Positions 1 through 6,588 of a stretch of 64,000 nt of DNA are shown here, in pieces. The stretch's first letter is position 1; each line of letters begins with the position of its first letter. The stretch is from a virus. The stretch is taken from the IMG/VR virus record IMGVR_UViG_3300031758_000036, positions 1-64,000 of that record; one strand, given 5' to 3'. A program made the position numbers and the translations under genes. The notes under the pieces were generated by a model. That model saw nothing but the letters and a program-made list of their open reading frames with translations, made no database searches and was not told where the DNA came from.

Positions 1-123
1 CCTACTGTTATTACTGCTCTTCGTGAAGTCATCAACCAACTCCAACAATGTTCTGCTACTCATCCTGCCTTTATTTCTTGTCCTGATTTATTAGAATTAT
101 GTGAGGAGATTGAAAAGTTGTGA
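1..123 (+). CDS. Partial small phage protein (3' end only)
   Basis: The frame is open from the first base and ends in TGA at 121-123; the start lies outside the window. The visible part includes ALREVINQLQQ and ends LLELCEEIEKL. It matches the C-terminal half of the protein at 872-1045 (ALRELVNQLQQ ... ILEIAKELENV), so the two are paralogues. The function is unknown. I recall similar short proteins with an MTNLSP start from cyanophage genomes, but this was not checked. Confidence 0.75.
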   Translation, partial: PTVITALREVINQLQQCSATHPAFISCPDLLELCEEIEKL

Positions 124-187
124 ATAACAATTGGAAAACCAACGGAACATCTGACCAGCATTGTGACATCCAGAGGTTTGTAAGAGT

Positions 188-406
188 ATGAAATACAACA
201 GACCCATGAATGTCTTTGAGAAACTCCAAGCAGGTTGGTGGTGGACAGGACAAATCTTTTCAGAATGGTGTTATACTATGACAAATGATGAATGCTGGGA
301 GTTCTTCAGCTATCTTCAAACTGATTATGTGAAATATGAAGAGGATATGTATTATGAGAATGGTGCCCGACGAACTGGCACAGGGGTACTCCAAAGTCCC
401 CGGTAA
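188..406 (+). CDS. Hypothetical small protein
   Basis: This 72-residue ORF is rich in Trp and Tyr (GWWWTGQIF, DMYYENGARR). The start follows a purine-rich TAAGAG. No family is recognised. It belongs to a rightward run of short, AT-rich genes with small gaps or overlaps, which suggests cotranscription. The C-terminal part is basic and may be disordered. Confidence 0.6.
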   Translation: MKYNRPMNVFEKLQAGWWWTGQIFSEWCYTMTNDECWEFFSYLQTDYVKYEEDMYYENGARRTGTGVLQSPR

Positions 407-439
407 TGCCTTATTATACTCTCGTAGATAAAGAAACCG

Positions 440-637
440 ATGCCTACTCCTAAAGAAACATACGAATATGTTGAACAACTGATTGATAAAGAACTCACTA
501 AAACACTCAAAGAACTTAGCAAATGGGGTGAAGAAACTGACCCATTTGTAGATAAAAAGAAACAAGAACTCAAAGAACTTTACAAACACTTGGAGAATAT
601 CCAACAAATGAAATCTTCTTATCTTTGGGGACGATGA
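440..637 (+). CDS. Hypothetical small charged helical protein
   Basis: This 65-residue protein is highly charged, with Lys/Glu/Leu spacing that predicts one or two long helices (EQLIDKELTKTLKELSKW, KKQELKELYKHLENIQQ). That could mean a coiled coil or a small protein-binding factor. No catalytic motif or membrane segment is seen. Codon use matches the neighbouring early genes. No family is recognised. Confidence 0.65.
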   Translation: MPTPKETYEYVEQLIDKELTKTLKELSKWGEETDPFVDKKKQELKELYKHLENIQQMKSSYLWGR

Positions 638-678
638 CCCTTACAATCCTTATAATACACGCATAAGCAACCAAACCG

Positions 679-870
679 ATGACTGAATTCTCTCAAAAAC
701 GATTTGTTGATTTGGGACAAGCTCTTTATACTGAATGGTTGAAGTCCGCAACTGGTCTTCAAAATATCACAGAGCAAGAACGACGGAAATTATTCAAATT
801 CGCAGCACAGACTGCCTTTGAGGCAGTAGAAGAGTTTGCTGATGTGTTTCGTAATCAGGAGGATAACTGA
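679..870 (+). CDS. Hypothetical small protein
   Basis: This 63-residue protein starts MTEFSQKRFVD and ends VFRNQEDN, and is predicted to be mostly helical. An AGGAGG-like sequence near its 3' end (857-863) is well placed to serve as the ribosome binding site of the next gene at 872. The two are therefore probably translated from one message. Function unknown. Confidence 0.65.
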   Translation: MTEFSQKRFVDLGQALYTEWLKSATGLQNITEQERRKLFKFAAQTAFEAVEEFADVFRNQEDN

Positions 871-871
871 A

Positions 872-1045
872 ATGACTAACCTTTCTCCCAAAGCAAAGGC
901 AATTATAGAGGCATATGAAACTACTTATACTGAAAGCGGTTTAGTTGCTGCTCTCCGTGAGTTAGTCAATCAACTTCAACAATCTCCTGGTGTTTTGATG
1001 TGCTATGATATTCTTGAGATTGCTAAAGAATTGGAGAATGTATGA
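872..1045 (+). CDS. Small phage protein, paralogue of the gene at 1-123
   Basis: This 57-residue protein begins MTNLSPKAKAIIEAYET. The ATG at 872 was chosen over an upstream in-frame ATG at 836 because the AGGAGG of 857-863 sits at the right distance. The second half matches the truncated gene at the left edge, so this locus holds at least two copies of the family. I recall the MTNLSP start from small proteins of cyanophages. Function unknown. Confidence 0.7.
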   Translation: MTNLSPKAKAIIEAYETTYTESGLVAALRELVNQLQQSPGVLMCYDILEIAKELENV

Positions 1046-1620
1046 TGACTGAAATTCAAAAAGTAAAAGCAGAAATTAAAATGCTTGAAAAGAAGCTCTC
1101 ATTCTTGGAAGAACTGGAAAAAACAAAATCACCAGTAGAAGAAGCATTCAAAGACTGGTGGGGACAGTATCCTGAGACTGGAAATTGGGACAGCACCGAT
1201 GACGCAAGGTGGCTAGGCTTTCGTGCAGGTTATCATCTTGCCTACCAGGAAAAGATCGCAGAGTGGGAGCCAACTCCACAAACCCCAAGCGAAATAGAAC
1301 AAGGATTGAAAAATGCTTTTAAAACAGCAAAAGAAAACGGAGTATTTGACGACTCGATATCCGACACAAAGCAACGTATTTTACACCAAAGCAAGCAAGT
1401 AGCAGCCTACATGGAGAAACAGAGCCAACCGTTTTGGAGTCGTATTGGCGGCAATACTGGACCTTACGATCTGGGACCAGCAGAAATTGCAAACATCTTG
1501 AATTTAATCGCAGATGAAGTTGAACATCGTGGTGAAATTGATTATGACCGCGACCCAGGTGAAACCGCTGAATGGCTGAGACATGAAGCGGAAAAGGCTG
1601 TGTTGAGCATTGAGTCATGA
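1045..1620 (+). CDS. Conserved phage protein with N-terminal coiled coil
   Basis: This 191-residue protein starts with a strong coiled coil (IQKVKAEIKMLEKKLSFLEE), followed by a Trp-rich segment (DWWGQYPETGNWDS) and a helical C-terminal domain containing AEIANILNLIADEVEHRG. The start overlaps the upstream stop (ATGATGA); the ATG at 1042 is equally possible. The stop overlaps the next start at 1617. The leading coiled coil plus KSPVEEAFKDWW segment resembles uncharacterised cyanophage proteins as I remember them. Function unknown. Confidence 0.7.
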   Translation: MTEIQKVKAEIKMLEKKLSFLEELEKTKSPVEEAFKDWWGQYPETGNWDSTDDARWLGFRAGYHLAYQEKIAEWEPTPQTPSEIEQGLKNAFKTAKENGVFDDSISDTKQRILHQSKQVAAYMEKQSQPFWSRIGGNTGPYDLGPAEIANILNLIADEVEHRGEIDYDRDPGETAEWLRHEAEKAVLSIES

Positions 1621-2282
1621 AGTTTTTAATCGAACCACTGCTTACACCAGAGCAGTGTATTGACGCGCTGCGTGCTTTGAATGATGTAAATGCTGATTGG
1701 CGGCCCGGTACTGATACCGCCGGTTGGTACGCCAAAACCGTTAAGCGAAATCGGCAACTACATCCAGATAGTCACATAAGAAAACGTCTAGCATTAAACA
1801 TTGAAAAGTGCTTGTTGGCGGATCCATTGCTGCAGGCTGCTGCATTTCCACGTTCTGTTCACAATATCCTGTTCAATCGTTACGGCATTGACGAGGGCTA
1901 CGGCAGTCACGTAGACAATCCATGGATGGCTGGTAATCGCTCTGACCTGTCGTTTACGTTAGCACTAAGTAATCCTGATGATTATGAAGGCGGTGCTCTG
2001 GTTCTGGAATCACCAACCGGTGAAGAATCTTTCCGCCCGAAACAAGGCCATGCCTTGATATACCCCAGTACGATGTTACATCGAGTGGAACCAGTCACAG
2101 CCGGTGAACGATTCGCAGCGGTTGGTTGGATTGAAAGTCATATTCGCCACGCAGATCAACGTGAACTGCTGTTCGAATTAGATACAGCTCGACGGGTATC
2201 ATTTGAACGCAATGGCAAGGATCGGGTATTTGATCTAATTACTCGCAGCTACAGTAACCTGCTGCGCCGTTGGGATAGCTGA
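1617..2282 (+). CDS. 2-oxoglutarate/Fe(II) oxygenase, PKHD-type hydroxylase-like
   Basis: The 221-residue length is normal for PKHD-type (PiuC/YbiX-like) hydroxylases. The iron triad is visible as H98 and D100 in YGSHVDNPW and H155 in STMLHRVEPV. R165 in AGERFAAVGW is the expected 2-oxoglutarate-binding Arg. Such enzymes couple decarboxylation of 2-oxoglutarate to substrate hydroxylation; the phage substrate is unknown. The gene overlaps the upstream gene by 4 bases, so it is probably translated as part of that operon. These hydroxylases are common in cyanophage genomes. Confidence 0.9.
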   Translation: MKFLIEPLLTPEQCIDALRALNDVNADWRPGTDTAGWYAKTVKRNRQLHPDSHIRKRLALNIEKCLLADPLLQAAAFPRSVHNILFNRYGIDEGYGSHVDNPWMAGNRSDLSFTLALSNPDDYEGGALVLESPTGEESFRPKQGHALIYPSTMLHRVEPVTAGERFAAVGWIESHIRHADQRELLFELDTARRVSFERNGKDRVFDLITRSYSNLLRRWDS

Positions 2283-2287
2283 TCGGT

Positions 2288-2485
2288 ATGTCAAAAAAGA
2301 AAAGATGGCTTTATTATCTTTATTGCGCACTTGGACAGAAATCACATCCAAGTTGCAATAAAACTGCCGATCGCGTTGCTTTTATTCGTCTGGTAATAAC
2401 CACGCAAATCATGGTCACCAATATCTTCATAATGACTGGCGTTGTTGTCAACATCCTGTCAATCATTCACCATTGGTCTAATTAG
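2288..2485 (+). CDS. Small membrane protein of a cyanophage-type family
   Basis: This 65-residue protein has a basic aromatic N-terminus (MSKKKRWLYYLYC), a CNKTADRVAFIRLV segment and one predicted membrane helix near residues 35-58 (ITTQIMVTNIFIMTGVVVNI). The YYLYC and KTADRVAFIRL signatures are familiar to me from small cyanophage membrane proteins of unknown function. It starts 5 bases after the hydroxylase stop, so the two are probably cotranscribed. Confidence 0.75.
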   Translation: MSKKKRWLYYLYCALGQKSHPSCNKTADRVAFIRLVITTQIMVTNIFIMTGVVVNILSIIHHWSN

Positions 2486-2499
2486 ATACTGGTGAGACG

Positions 2500-2916
2500 T
2501 TGGCCTTGACAGGTCTGCTAAGATATGTCGGGCACAACAAATTTCCAGTGCCTTCATCGATTACATCAGTGGACCACAATCTGCACACCATTAAAATCAC
2601 TGGTCATTTGACCTTTGACTCCAAACACAAAAGTTTTCGTGCTGCCTTTCGGGATTTTACAGAAAATCCAAACAATGAAGGTATCCAACTGCAGATCACA
2701 GATATGTTGAACACTGATCTGCCTTCCTTGGAAATTGGGGCCAAAATATCCATCTCCAGGATCATCGAAAGTGTAACTGATACACGTTTTGCACAAGTTG
2801 ATAAGTCAAAACCACAAGTGGTCAGAAACACTGTGGAAAACGTTATTCCGATCCGTAAAGAGCTTAAAACACGGCAAACTGCCGACGAAAACAGTAGTGA
2901 TCTTTGCTTTTACTGA
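2500..2916 (+). CDS. Hypothetical protein, TTG start
   Basis: This 138-residue protein has alternating polar and hydrophobic stretches suggesting a beta-rich N-terminal domain (HNLHTIKITGHLTFDS). The middle, LEIGAKISISRIIESV, could be an OB-like strand pattern. The start was set at TTG 2500, six bases after GGTGAG; no in-frame ATG is nearby. It ends 2 bases before the next ATG. The domain idea is weak. Confidence 0.6.
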   Translation: MALTGLLRYVGHNKFPVPSSITSVDHNLHTIKITGHLTFDSKHKSFRAAFRDFTENPNNEGIQLQITDMLNTDLPSLEIGAKISISRIIESVTDTRFAQVDKSKPQVVRNTVENVIPIRKELKTRQTADENSSDLCFY

Positions 2917-2918
2917 TC

Positions 2919-3275
2919 ATGAGTTACGACATTTACCTGTGTGACCCCGTAACTGGTGAAACCATTGTTTTGGATGAGCCCCACTTCCTCAGGGGTGGCA
3001 CCTACGCAACTGATGGCTCCCTTGAGATGCACCTGAATGTGACGTATAACTACCGCAAAGCATTCACCAAGACATTGGGTGAAAAAGGCATTCGTACTAT
3101 TTACGGCATCTCAGCCGCTGATACCATCCCACTGTTCGATAAAGCTATCGATAAATTGGCCGATGATAAAACTGATTACTACTGGGATCCAACCGAAGGA
3201 AATGCTAAAGCGGCCTTGATCCAACTAAGGGCTCTTGCTAAGATGCGTCCTGATGGCATTTGGAAAGGTGACTAA
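2919..3275 (+). CDS. Conserved phage protein (MSYDIYLCDPVTGE type)
   Basis: This 118-residue protein starts MSYDIYLCDPVTGE, followed by an HFLRGGTY segment and NVTYNYRKAF. This arrangement is familiar from small proteins of phage and bacterial accessory regions, with no known function. The C-terminus includes DDKTDYYWDPTEGNAKAALIQLRALAKMRPDGIWKGD. ATG 2919 is preferred over 2904 because it begins the conserved MSYD. The stop overlaps the next start by one base (TAATG). Confidence 0.75.
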   Translation: MSYDIYLCDPVTGETIVLDEPHFLRGGTYATDGSLEMHLNVTYNYRKAFTKTLGEKGIRTIYGISAADTIPLFDKAIDKLADDKTDYYWDPTEGNAKAALIQLRALAKMRPDGIWKGD

Positions 3276-3553
3276 TGGACAGTATCCGCTCCCTGTATGT
3301 CGAGATGCTGGAGGAACTGGAGGTCTTCAGCTCTGACGATCAATACAGCCTGGACCTGCAAAGGCGTGCTGCAGCGGCCCTAGAGCATGCTGACAGCACC
3401 AAGCAGCCATGGCCAATCCAACTGCCCGCTCAACCGCCCCTAGAGGCCTGGATGGAAGTTGCTAAAAACCGCGAAGCCTCATTGACCTATTTGAAGGATG
3501 CTGGCATTCTGGGTGCTGATGGGGAGCTTGTTCCTCATCTGCGACCTGACTAA
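3275..3553 (+). CDS. Hypothetical small protein
   Basis: This 92-residue helical protein has conserved-looking aromatic and proline residues (QPPLEAWMEVAKNREASLTY). Both junctions use one-base overlaps (TAATG), so translational coupling is likely across the run 2919-4250. No domain is recognised. Confidence 0.65.
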   Translation: MDSIRSLYVEMLEELEVFSSDDQYSLDLQRRAAAALEHADSTKQPWPIQLPAQPPLEAWMEVAKNREASLTYLKDAGILGADGELVPHLRPD

Positions 3554-3747
3554 TGACTCAGCCCGATCCACTGCCCCAAAACCTGACGGCAGATCAATGG
3601 CAGCGCCTTCTGGTGTCTGCCATTTATTTGTTGCAAAATTCCTCTGATCCTGCAACCGATCTAAAATACAGCCGCTGGTTAGTTGACCAATGGCAACTTG
3701 ATCAGCAACGCATTATCCATCAACAAAATGAACAAATCAACAACTGA
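3553..3747 (+). CDS. Hypothetical small protein
   Basis: This 64-residue protein contains LTADQWQRLLVSAIYLLQNSSDPATDLKYSRWLVDQW and is predicted to be all-helical. Its 3' end overlaps the next gene by about 20 bases in another frame. It is part of a translationally coupled run of small genes. Function unknown. Confidence 0.6.
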   Translation: MTQPDPLPQNLTADQWQRLLVSAIYLLQNSSDPATDLKYSRWLVDQWQLDQQRIIHQQNEQINN

Positions 3748-3907
3748 ACCGTGTCGTTTTAATCCAATGGCACAGCAATATATTGGCGCTCCAATCGGAA
3801 TGTTTCACTGCCCATTATGTGGCGAAATGGTACTGGCTGGCATGCCACACCCAGATTACAGCGCATGGGATTTGATTGATGCCGATAAACAGGGGGTAAA
3901 TTCATGA
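3728..3907 (+). CDS. Small zinc-ribbon-like protein
   Basis: This 59-residue protein contains FHCPLCGEMVLAGMPHPDY. A CxxC pair followed by a His is similar to single zinc knuckles seen in many small phage proteins. A second metal pair could come from the N-terminal Cys (EPCRFNP). ATG 3728 was chosen because it gives the compact form MNKSTTEPC. It overlaps both neighbours (ATGA at 3904). Function unknown. Confidence 0.65.
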   Translation: MNKSTTEPCRFNPMAQQYIGAPIGMFHCPLCGEMVLAGMPHPDYSAWDLIDADKQGVNS

Positions 3908-4083
3908 AACCCAAACTCCGAGTAATTTTGGAAAATGCTATCGAAGAAGGTGTTCGATATGGTTACCGTCGTGCTCATAAGCATGTGGCTGAACCAACTG
4001 AAGAATCAATCATCGAAGCAATTGAAGATGCTGTAATGTCCAGTATTACTGAATACTTTTCATTTGAGGATACGGACTTCTGA
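3904..4083 (+). CDS. Small conserved phage protein, 59 residues
   Basis: The translation reads MKPKLRVILENAIEEGVRYG, then YRRAHKHVAE and a helical acidic C-terminus. The EEGVRYGYRRAHKH segment is familiar from small phage proteins of unknown role. The start overlaps the previous stop (ATGA) and its own stop overlaps the next start (TGATG), consistent with coupled translation. Confidence 0.7.
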   Translation: MKPKLRVILENAIEEGVRYGYRRAHKHVAEPTEESIIEAIEDAVMSSITEYFSFEDTDF

Positions 4084-4250
4084 TGACCGAAGCAGAACAC
4101 GCCCATTGCTTAGCATATGCACTCAGAAATGTACTGAGCTACCCAGACAGCCAAAATGCCCTGGAATTGGCTCAAAAGACTTTAATCGCTTATTTCAGTA
4201 CACCACACCCTGAACTGAACAATGTTAATCATTCCAACTTCCCAGGTTGA
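4083..4250 (+). CDS. Small helical protein, 55 residues
   Basis: The frame starts at ATG 4083, overlapping the previous TGA, and translates as MTEAEHAHCLAYALRNVLSY followed by a helical remainder. Composition and coupling to neighbours support it as a gene. No family or motif is recognised. Confidence 0.55.
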   Translation: MTEAEHAHCLAYALRNVLSYPDSQNALELAQKTLIAYFSTPHPELNNVNHSNFPG

Positions 4251-4398
4251 AGAGTGGGAAGCAGAGTACAATCGCTTACAACTGAATAAGCAAATCTCAT
4301 TAGTCTCATTTTTGACTCATTGTGCAGCTACCTGGGGTTACGGCCAAGGCCTGACGGCAATGAACAATTTATTTAACATTGACCCCGAATGGCAATAA
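4222..4398 (+). CDS. Small hypothetical protein, 58 residues
   Basis: It begins inside the 3' end of the preceding gene and reads MLIIPTSQVEEWEAEYNRLQ, then a THCAATWGYGQG segment. It ends FNIDPEWQ. The Trp/Tyr/Gly segment looks protein-like and the gene continues the overlapping series. Function unknown. Confidence 0.55.
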   Translation: MLIIPTSQVEEWEAEYNRLQLNKQISLVSFLTHCAATWGYGQGLTAMNNLFNIDPEWQ

Positions 4399-4502
4399 AA
4401 CTTCATTACACCTTAGTAACTTAGACAATACCGAAAACACTATTCAGATCACTTGACCCCTTTTCATTTGGCTGTAGCATATGTACGACAACAGCTCCAC
4501 CA

Positions 4503-4766
4503 ATGGAAATCAGTCTTAATCCCGATCATCATCCCATCATGCAATTGAAGGATGATTTGGAAAATTTCCTAGAAGCAATAGACCCACATCCGGGTAGCGA
4601 GTTATTCGTTACTGGTCACAGATTTATCCATCAGCTATCAGAGTTACATGATTTGTATGTGATGGAATATCACATCGAATACATCGAATCATGTTGGCAA
4701 ATACCCGAATTCATCAATCCAAACCCCAATCAATCAAAGAAAGAAAGTGGACAAAGAAAGAAATAG
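4503..4766 (+). CDS. Hypothetical protein, last gene before the AT-rich gap
   Basis: This 87-residue acidic helical protein has a short basic tail (QSKKESGQRKK). A gap of about 100 bases (4399-4502), in which I see nothing definite, separates it from the run upstream. No family is recognised. Confidence 0.6.
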   Translation: MEISLNPDHHPIMQLKDDLENFLEAIDPHPGSELFVTGHRFIHQLSELHDLYVMEYHIEYIESCWQIPEFINPNPNQSKKESGQRKK

Positions 4767-4796
4767 ATAAATATTATCTATAGAGTATATATTATA

Positions 4797-4810
4797 TTAT
4801 CTATAGATAA
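4797..4810. repeat. Palindrome TTATCTATAGATAA, copy 1
   Basis: This is a perfect 14-bp palindrome in AT-rich DNA, repeated exactly at 5019-5032. It could be an operator for a dimeric repressor or one of paired sites flanking a structured element. A near copy (ATTATCTATAGAG) lies just upstream at about 4773-4785. Confidence 0.8.
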
Positions 4811-5018
4811 AAGTTATAGAAGTAACTATTGGTTTAACCCCTCTTAATTCTTTTACTACTACTACACCGACATGACGAGGAGTGAATTACATAGAATCAT
4901 TTACGTCAGTAAATGGTTTTATGTAATTCAGCTCCGAAGGAATGTCACTTGAGTACGTAGACCGCAAGGGATCGGCTTTATTATTGCAAGTCTCAAGCGT
5001 AAGTACCTTAATGTTATT

Positions 5019-5032
5019 TTATCTATAGATAA
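5019..5032. repeat. Palindrome TTATCTATAGATAA, copy 2
   Basis: This exact second copy of the 14-bp palindrome sits about 60 bases before the start of the gene at 5092. With copy 1 it brackets the predicted hairpins. Confidence 0.8.
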
Positions 5033-5091
5033 TATATAATCTATATAGTGTTATATTATTTATGCTATGGGGGAAGCTACCTCTGATCGCC

Positions 5092-5295
5092 ATGTCCACT
5101 GAACAATCAATGCCTACGGTTGCTGATGCCACCACAGCGCTGAAACAACTGCAATCAGACCTGTTGGAACTGATTGCTAACTATGAAAACCATTATGGCG
5201 TTTGCATCAACACCATCGATGTGAATCACCTGATAGCTATCGGCTACCCACGACGTACTGCCAGGGTATTGCTGACTGCTGAATTGATGGTTTGA
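5092..5295 (+). CDS. Hypothetical small protein
   Basis: This 67-residue helical protein starts MSTEQSMPTVADA and ends TARVLLTAELMV. ATG 5092 is preferred to 5062 because the latter would add an unrelated stretch overlapping the AT-rich region. No family is recognised. It follows the structured intergenic region and could be controlled by the palindromes there. Confidence 0.55.
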   Translation: MSTEQSMPTVADATTALKQLQSDLLELIANYENHYGVCINTIDVNHLIAIGYPRRTARVLLTAELMV

Positions 5296-5581
5296 TCCTG
5301 GGGCTCGTCAGCGCTATCTAGGGGGCCCTGGAAGGTGCTTGTGGGGGCATTCAGGTGTACTGACACCGGAGGGGTTGTTTCAGGCCCCTTGCGGGCGATT
5401 TAAACGCCATGTTTCACTTCGTTGGCTGGTATCGCAATTTTCACGTTTTTTGATATTTCCTGAAAATTGAAAATTGTTACAAATTATACAGTCTCACCTG
5501 TCTCAAATCAGTCTCAAATCAGACTGGGCCTGGTTTTGACCTATTTATAGGTACCGTATTTTTGAGAAAATTTTTGCTGTT
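5296..5581. other. Noncoding gap with tandem GTCTCAAATCA repeats
   Basis: No gene is seen in about 286 bases. GTCTCAAATCA occurs twice in exact tandem at 5500-5510 and 5511-5521, preceded by a partial copy GTCTCACCT at 5491-5499 and followed by GACTGG. Together they form CAGTCT...AGACTG arms. The leftward gene at 5582-5974 ends beside it. The tandem 11-mers could be operator or iteron half-sites. Confidence 0.6.
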
Positions 5582-5974
5582 TTATGATCTTATTAATTGA
5601 CCGTCACTATAACCATTCTGGTACAATGGACACATTGACATGTATTGCCATATCAGTGTTCTGATACGTTGTACCTCCATTTGTGGTGTGTAATTATTAT
5701 TTCCTTTTGCCTGTTCCCACTCTAAAACATCCGCTTTGGTAAGTACTCTACCACTAGACTCATTGTTCAGATCACTCAGTTTAGTTTGAGCAGTCTCAAA
5801 TTGATCAATTAAGTCTAGGACACTAAAGACAGCATCACTAGAGATAGCACCGAGATCATTCATAGATACGGTGATTTGGTCAATTTGATAACTACCTATT
5901 GTCAGACCGCTAGCAATAAGTAGCCGAACTTGATCACCTTGTGACCAGCCATAGGTAGTATTTAAAGTCGCCAT
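5582..5974 (-). CDS. Hypothetical protein, 130 residues
   Basis: The protein has a mixed N-terminal half (DQVRLLIASGLTIGSYQIDQITVSM) and a helical region with a probable coiled coil (LIDQFETAQTKLSDLNNES), then WEQAKGNNNYTPQMEVQRIRTLIWQYM. It could be a small structural or neck-type protein but no family is recognised. It is the first leftward gene of the accessory zone and stands alone. Confidence 0.6.
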   Translation of the reverse strand: MATLNTTYGWSQGDQVRLLIASGLTIGSYQIDQITVSMNDLGAISSDAVFSVLDLIDQFETAQTKLSDLNNESSGRVLTKADVLEWEQAKGNNNYTPQMEVQRIRTLIWQYMSMCPLYQNGYSDGQLIRS

Positions 5975-6046
5975 TTCCAGTGAAGTGTTGATACTTTATG
6001 GTTCCATTGGTGTTAGACTGGGTGAATAATATACCTTATAATATAT

Positions 6047-6268
6047 ATGGTAACAGCAAAGAAGTTTATCGAGTGCAATGTTGAGCTGGCACTGAGGGAT
6101 GCGATGGCGTTATGGTTGGCTATTGATTCTCAAGATGAGATTGCAGTGAGACAGTTATTACGGGAATTTGAGGCGTCTTATCCTGTTGGATATGGTAAGC
6201 AAGTAACTGTAAAAACACTGGCATTATTGTCGCCGGCCGACAAGGAATGGCTGCGTGAATTGTATTAG
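6047..6268 (+). CDS. Hypothetical small helical protein
   Basis: This 73-residue protein is predicted to be all-helical (ECNVELALRDAMALWLAIDS, ending SPADKEWLRELY). It is divergent from the gene at 5582-5974, with the shared upstream region at 5975-6046. Its stop is directly followed by the first of two 41-bp direct repeats. Function unknown. Confidence 0.6.
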   Translation: MVTAKKFIECNVELALRDAMALWLAIDSQDEIAVRQLLREFEASYPVGYGKQVTVKTLALLSPADKEWLRELY

Positions 6269-6376
6269 CGTGAACATAATTCCTTGAGTTTCTTAATGAA
6301 ACCTAGAAAGTGCGTTTTTTTCTGTTTTGTAACAACGTGAACATAAATCGCTGAGTTTCTTAATGAAACCTAGAAA
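6269..6376. repeat. Two 41-bp direct repeats with GTTTC/GAAAC core
   Basis: The copies occupy 6269-6309 and 6336-6376. They share CGTGAACATAA, then five variable bases, then TGAGTTTCTTAATGAAACC and TAGAAA. The core contains the inverted repeat GTTTC-TTAAT-GAAAC. The spacing is 67 bp, with 26 bp between copies. A two-copy CRISPR-like relic or a paired regulatory site are both possible; there are too few copies to call an array. Confidence 0.7.
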
Positions 6377-6451
6377 AACCCTGAAGCGCATGGGAGTGTT
6401 AAGAAATGTTACAGATGGCTGGGATCCGGAGCGGGTGCGCCGGCGTGGCGC

Positions 6452-6488
6452 GATCGTGAACGCCCAACGGGCGGTCGCCCACGATCAC
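6452..6488. repeat. Intergenic palindrome, family P, divergent copy 1
   Basis: Outer arms GATCGTG and CACGATC enclose an inner GCCC-AAC-GGGC stem. It resembles the later copies in having GATCGTGA at the left and CGATCAC at the right, but lacks their conserved centre. It lies downstream of the rightward gene at 6047 and downstream of the leftward gene at 6589, that is, between two convergent genes. Confidence 0.6.
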
Positions 6489-6543
6489 CATCTACGCTGT
6501 GTGGGGATCAAAACGCCATAACACTAGCATTATACTAATGACA

Positions 6544-6572
6544 ATAAAAAACGCCCCAAGATGAGGCGCTTG
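6544..6572 (-). terminator. Rho-independent terminator of the PcfJ-like gene
   Basis: Read leftward, AGCGCCTCATCTTGGGGCGT forms a GC-rich hairpin followed by TTTTTTATTG. It lies 17 bases beyond the stop of the leftward gene at 6589-8313. Confidence 0.8.
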
Positions 6573-6588
6573 AGTGTAGTTAATCGCT

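Larger units (their letters stand above)
4767..5091. other. AT-rich intergenic region with paired 14-bp palindromes and long hairpins
   Basis: TTATCTATAGATAA occurs exactly at 4797-4810 and 5019-5032, each embedded in TATATAT-rich DNA. Between them 4869-4946 can fold into an extended hairpin: GACAT/ATGTC, GGAG/CTCC, GAATTACAT/ATGTAATTC and CATTTAC/GTAAATG, in nested order with small internal loops. A second stem CTTGAG/CTCAAG (4948-4953 with 4992-4997) encloses CC-GCAA-GG, a GNRA-type tetraloop at 4962-4969. No ORF fills the region. It could encode a structured RNA or be a replication or regulatory site. Confidence 0.6.

Noticed and set aside
6269-6376. CRISPR array
   Set aside because: Only two repeat copies, no leader and no cas genes in the window; kept as a direct repeat instead.
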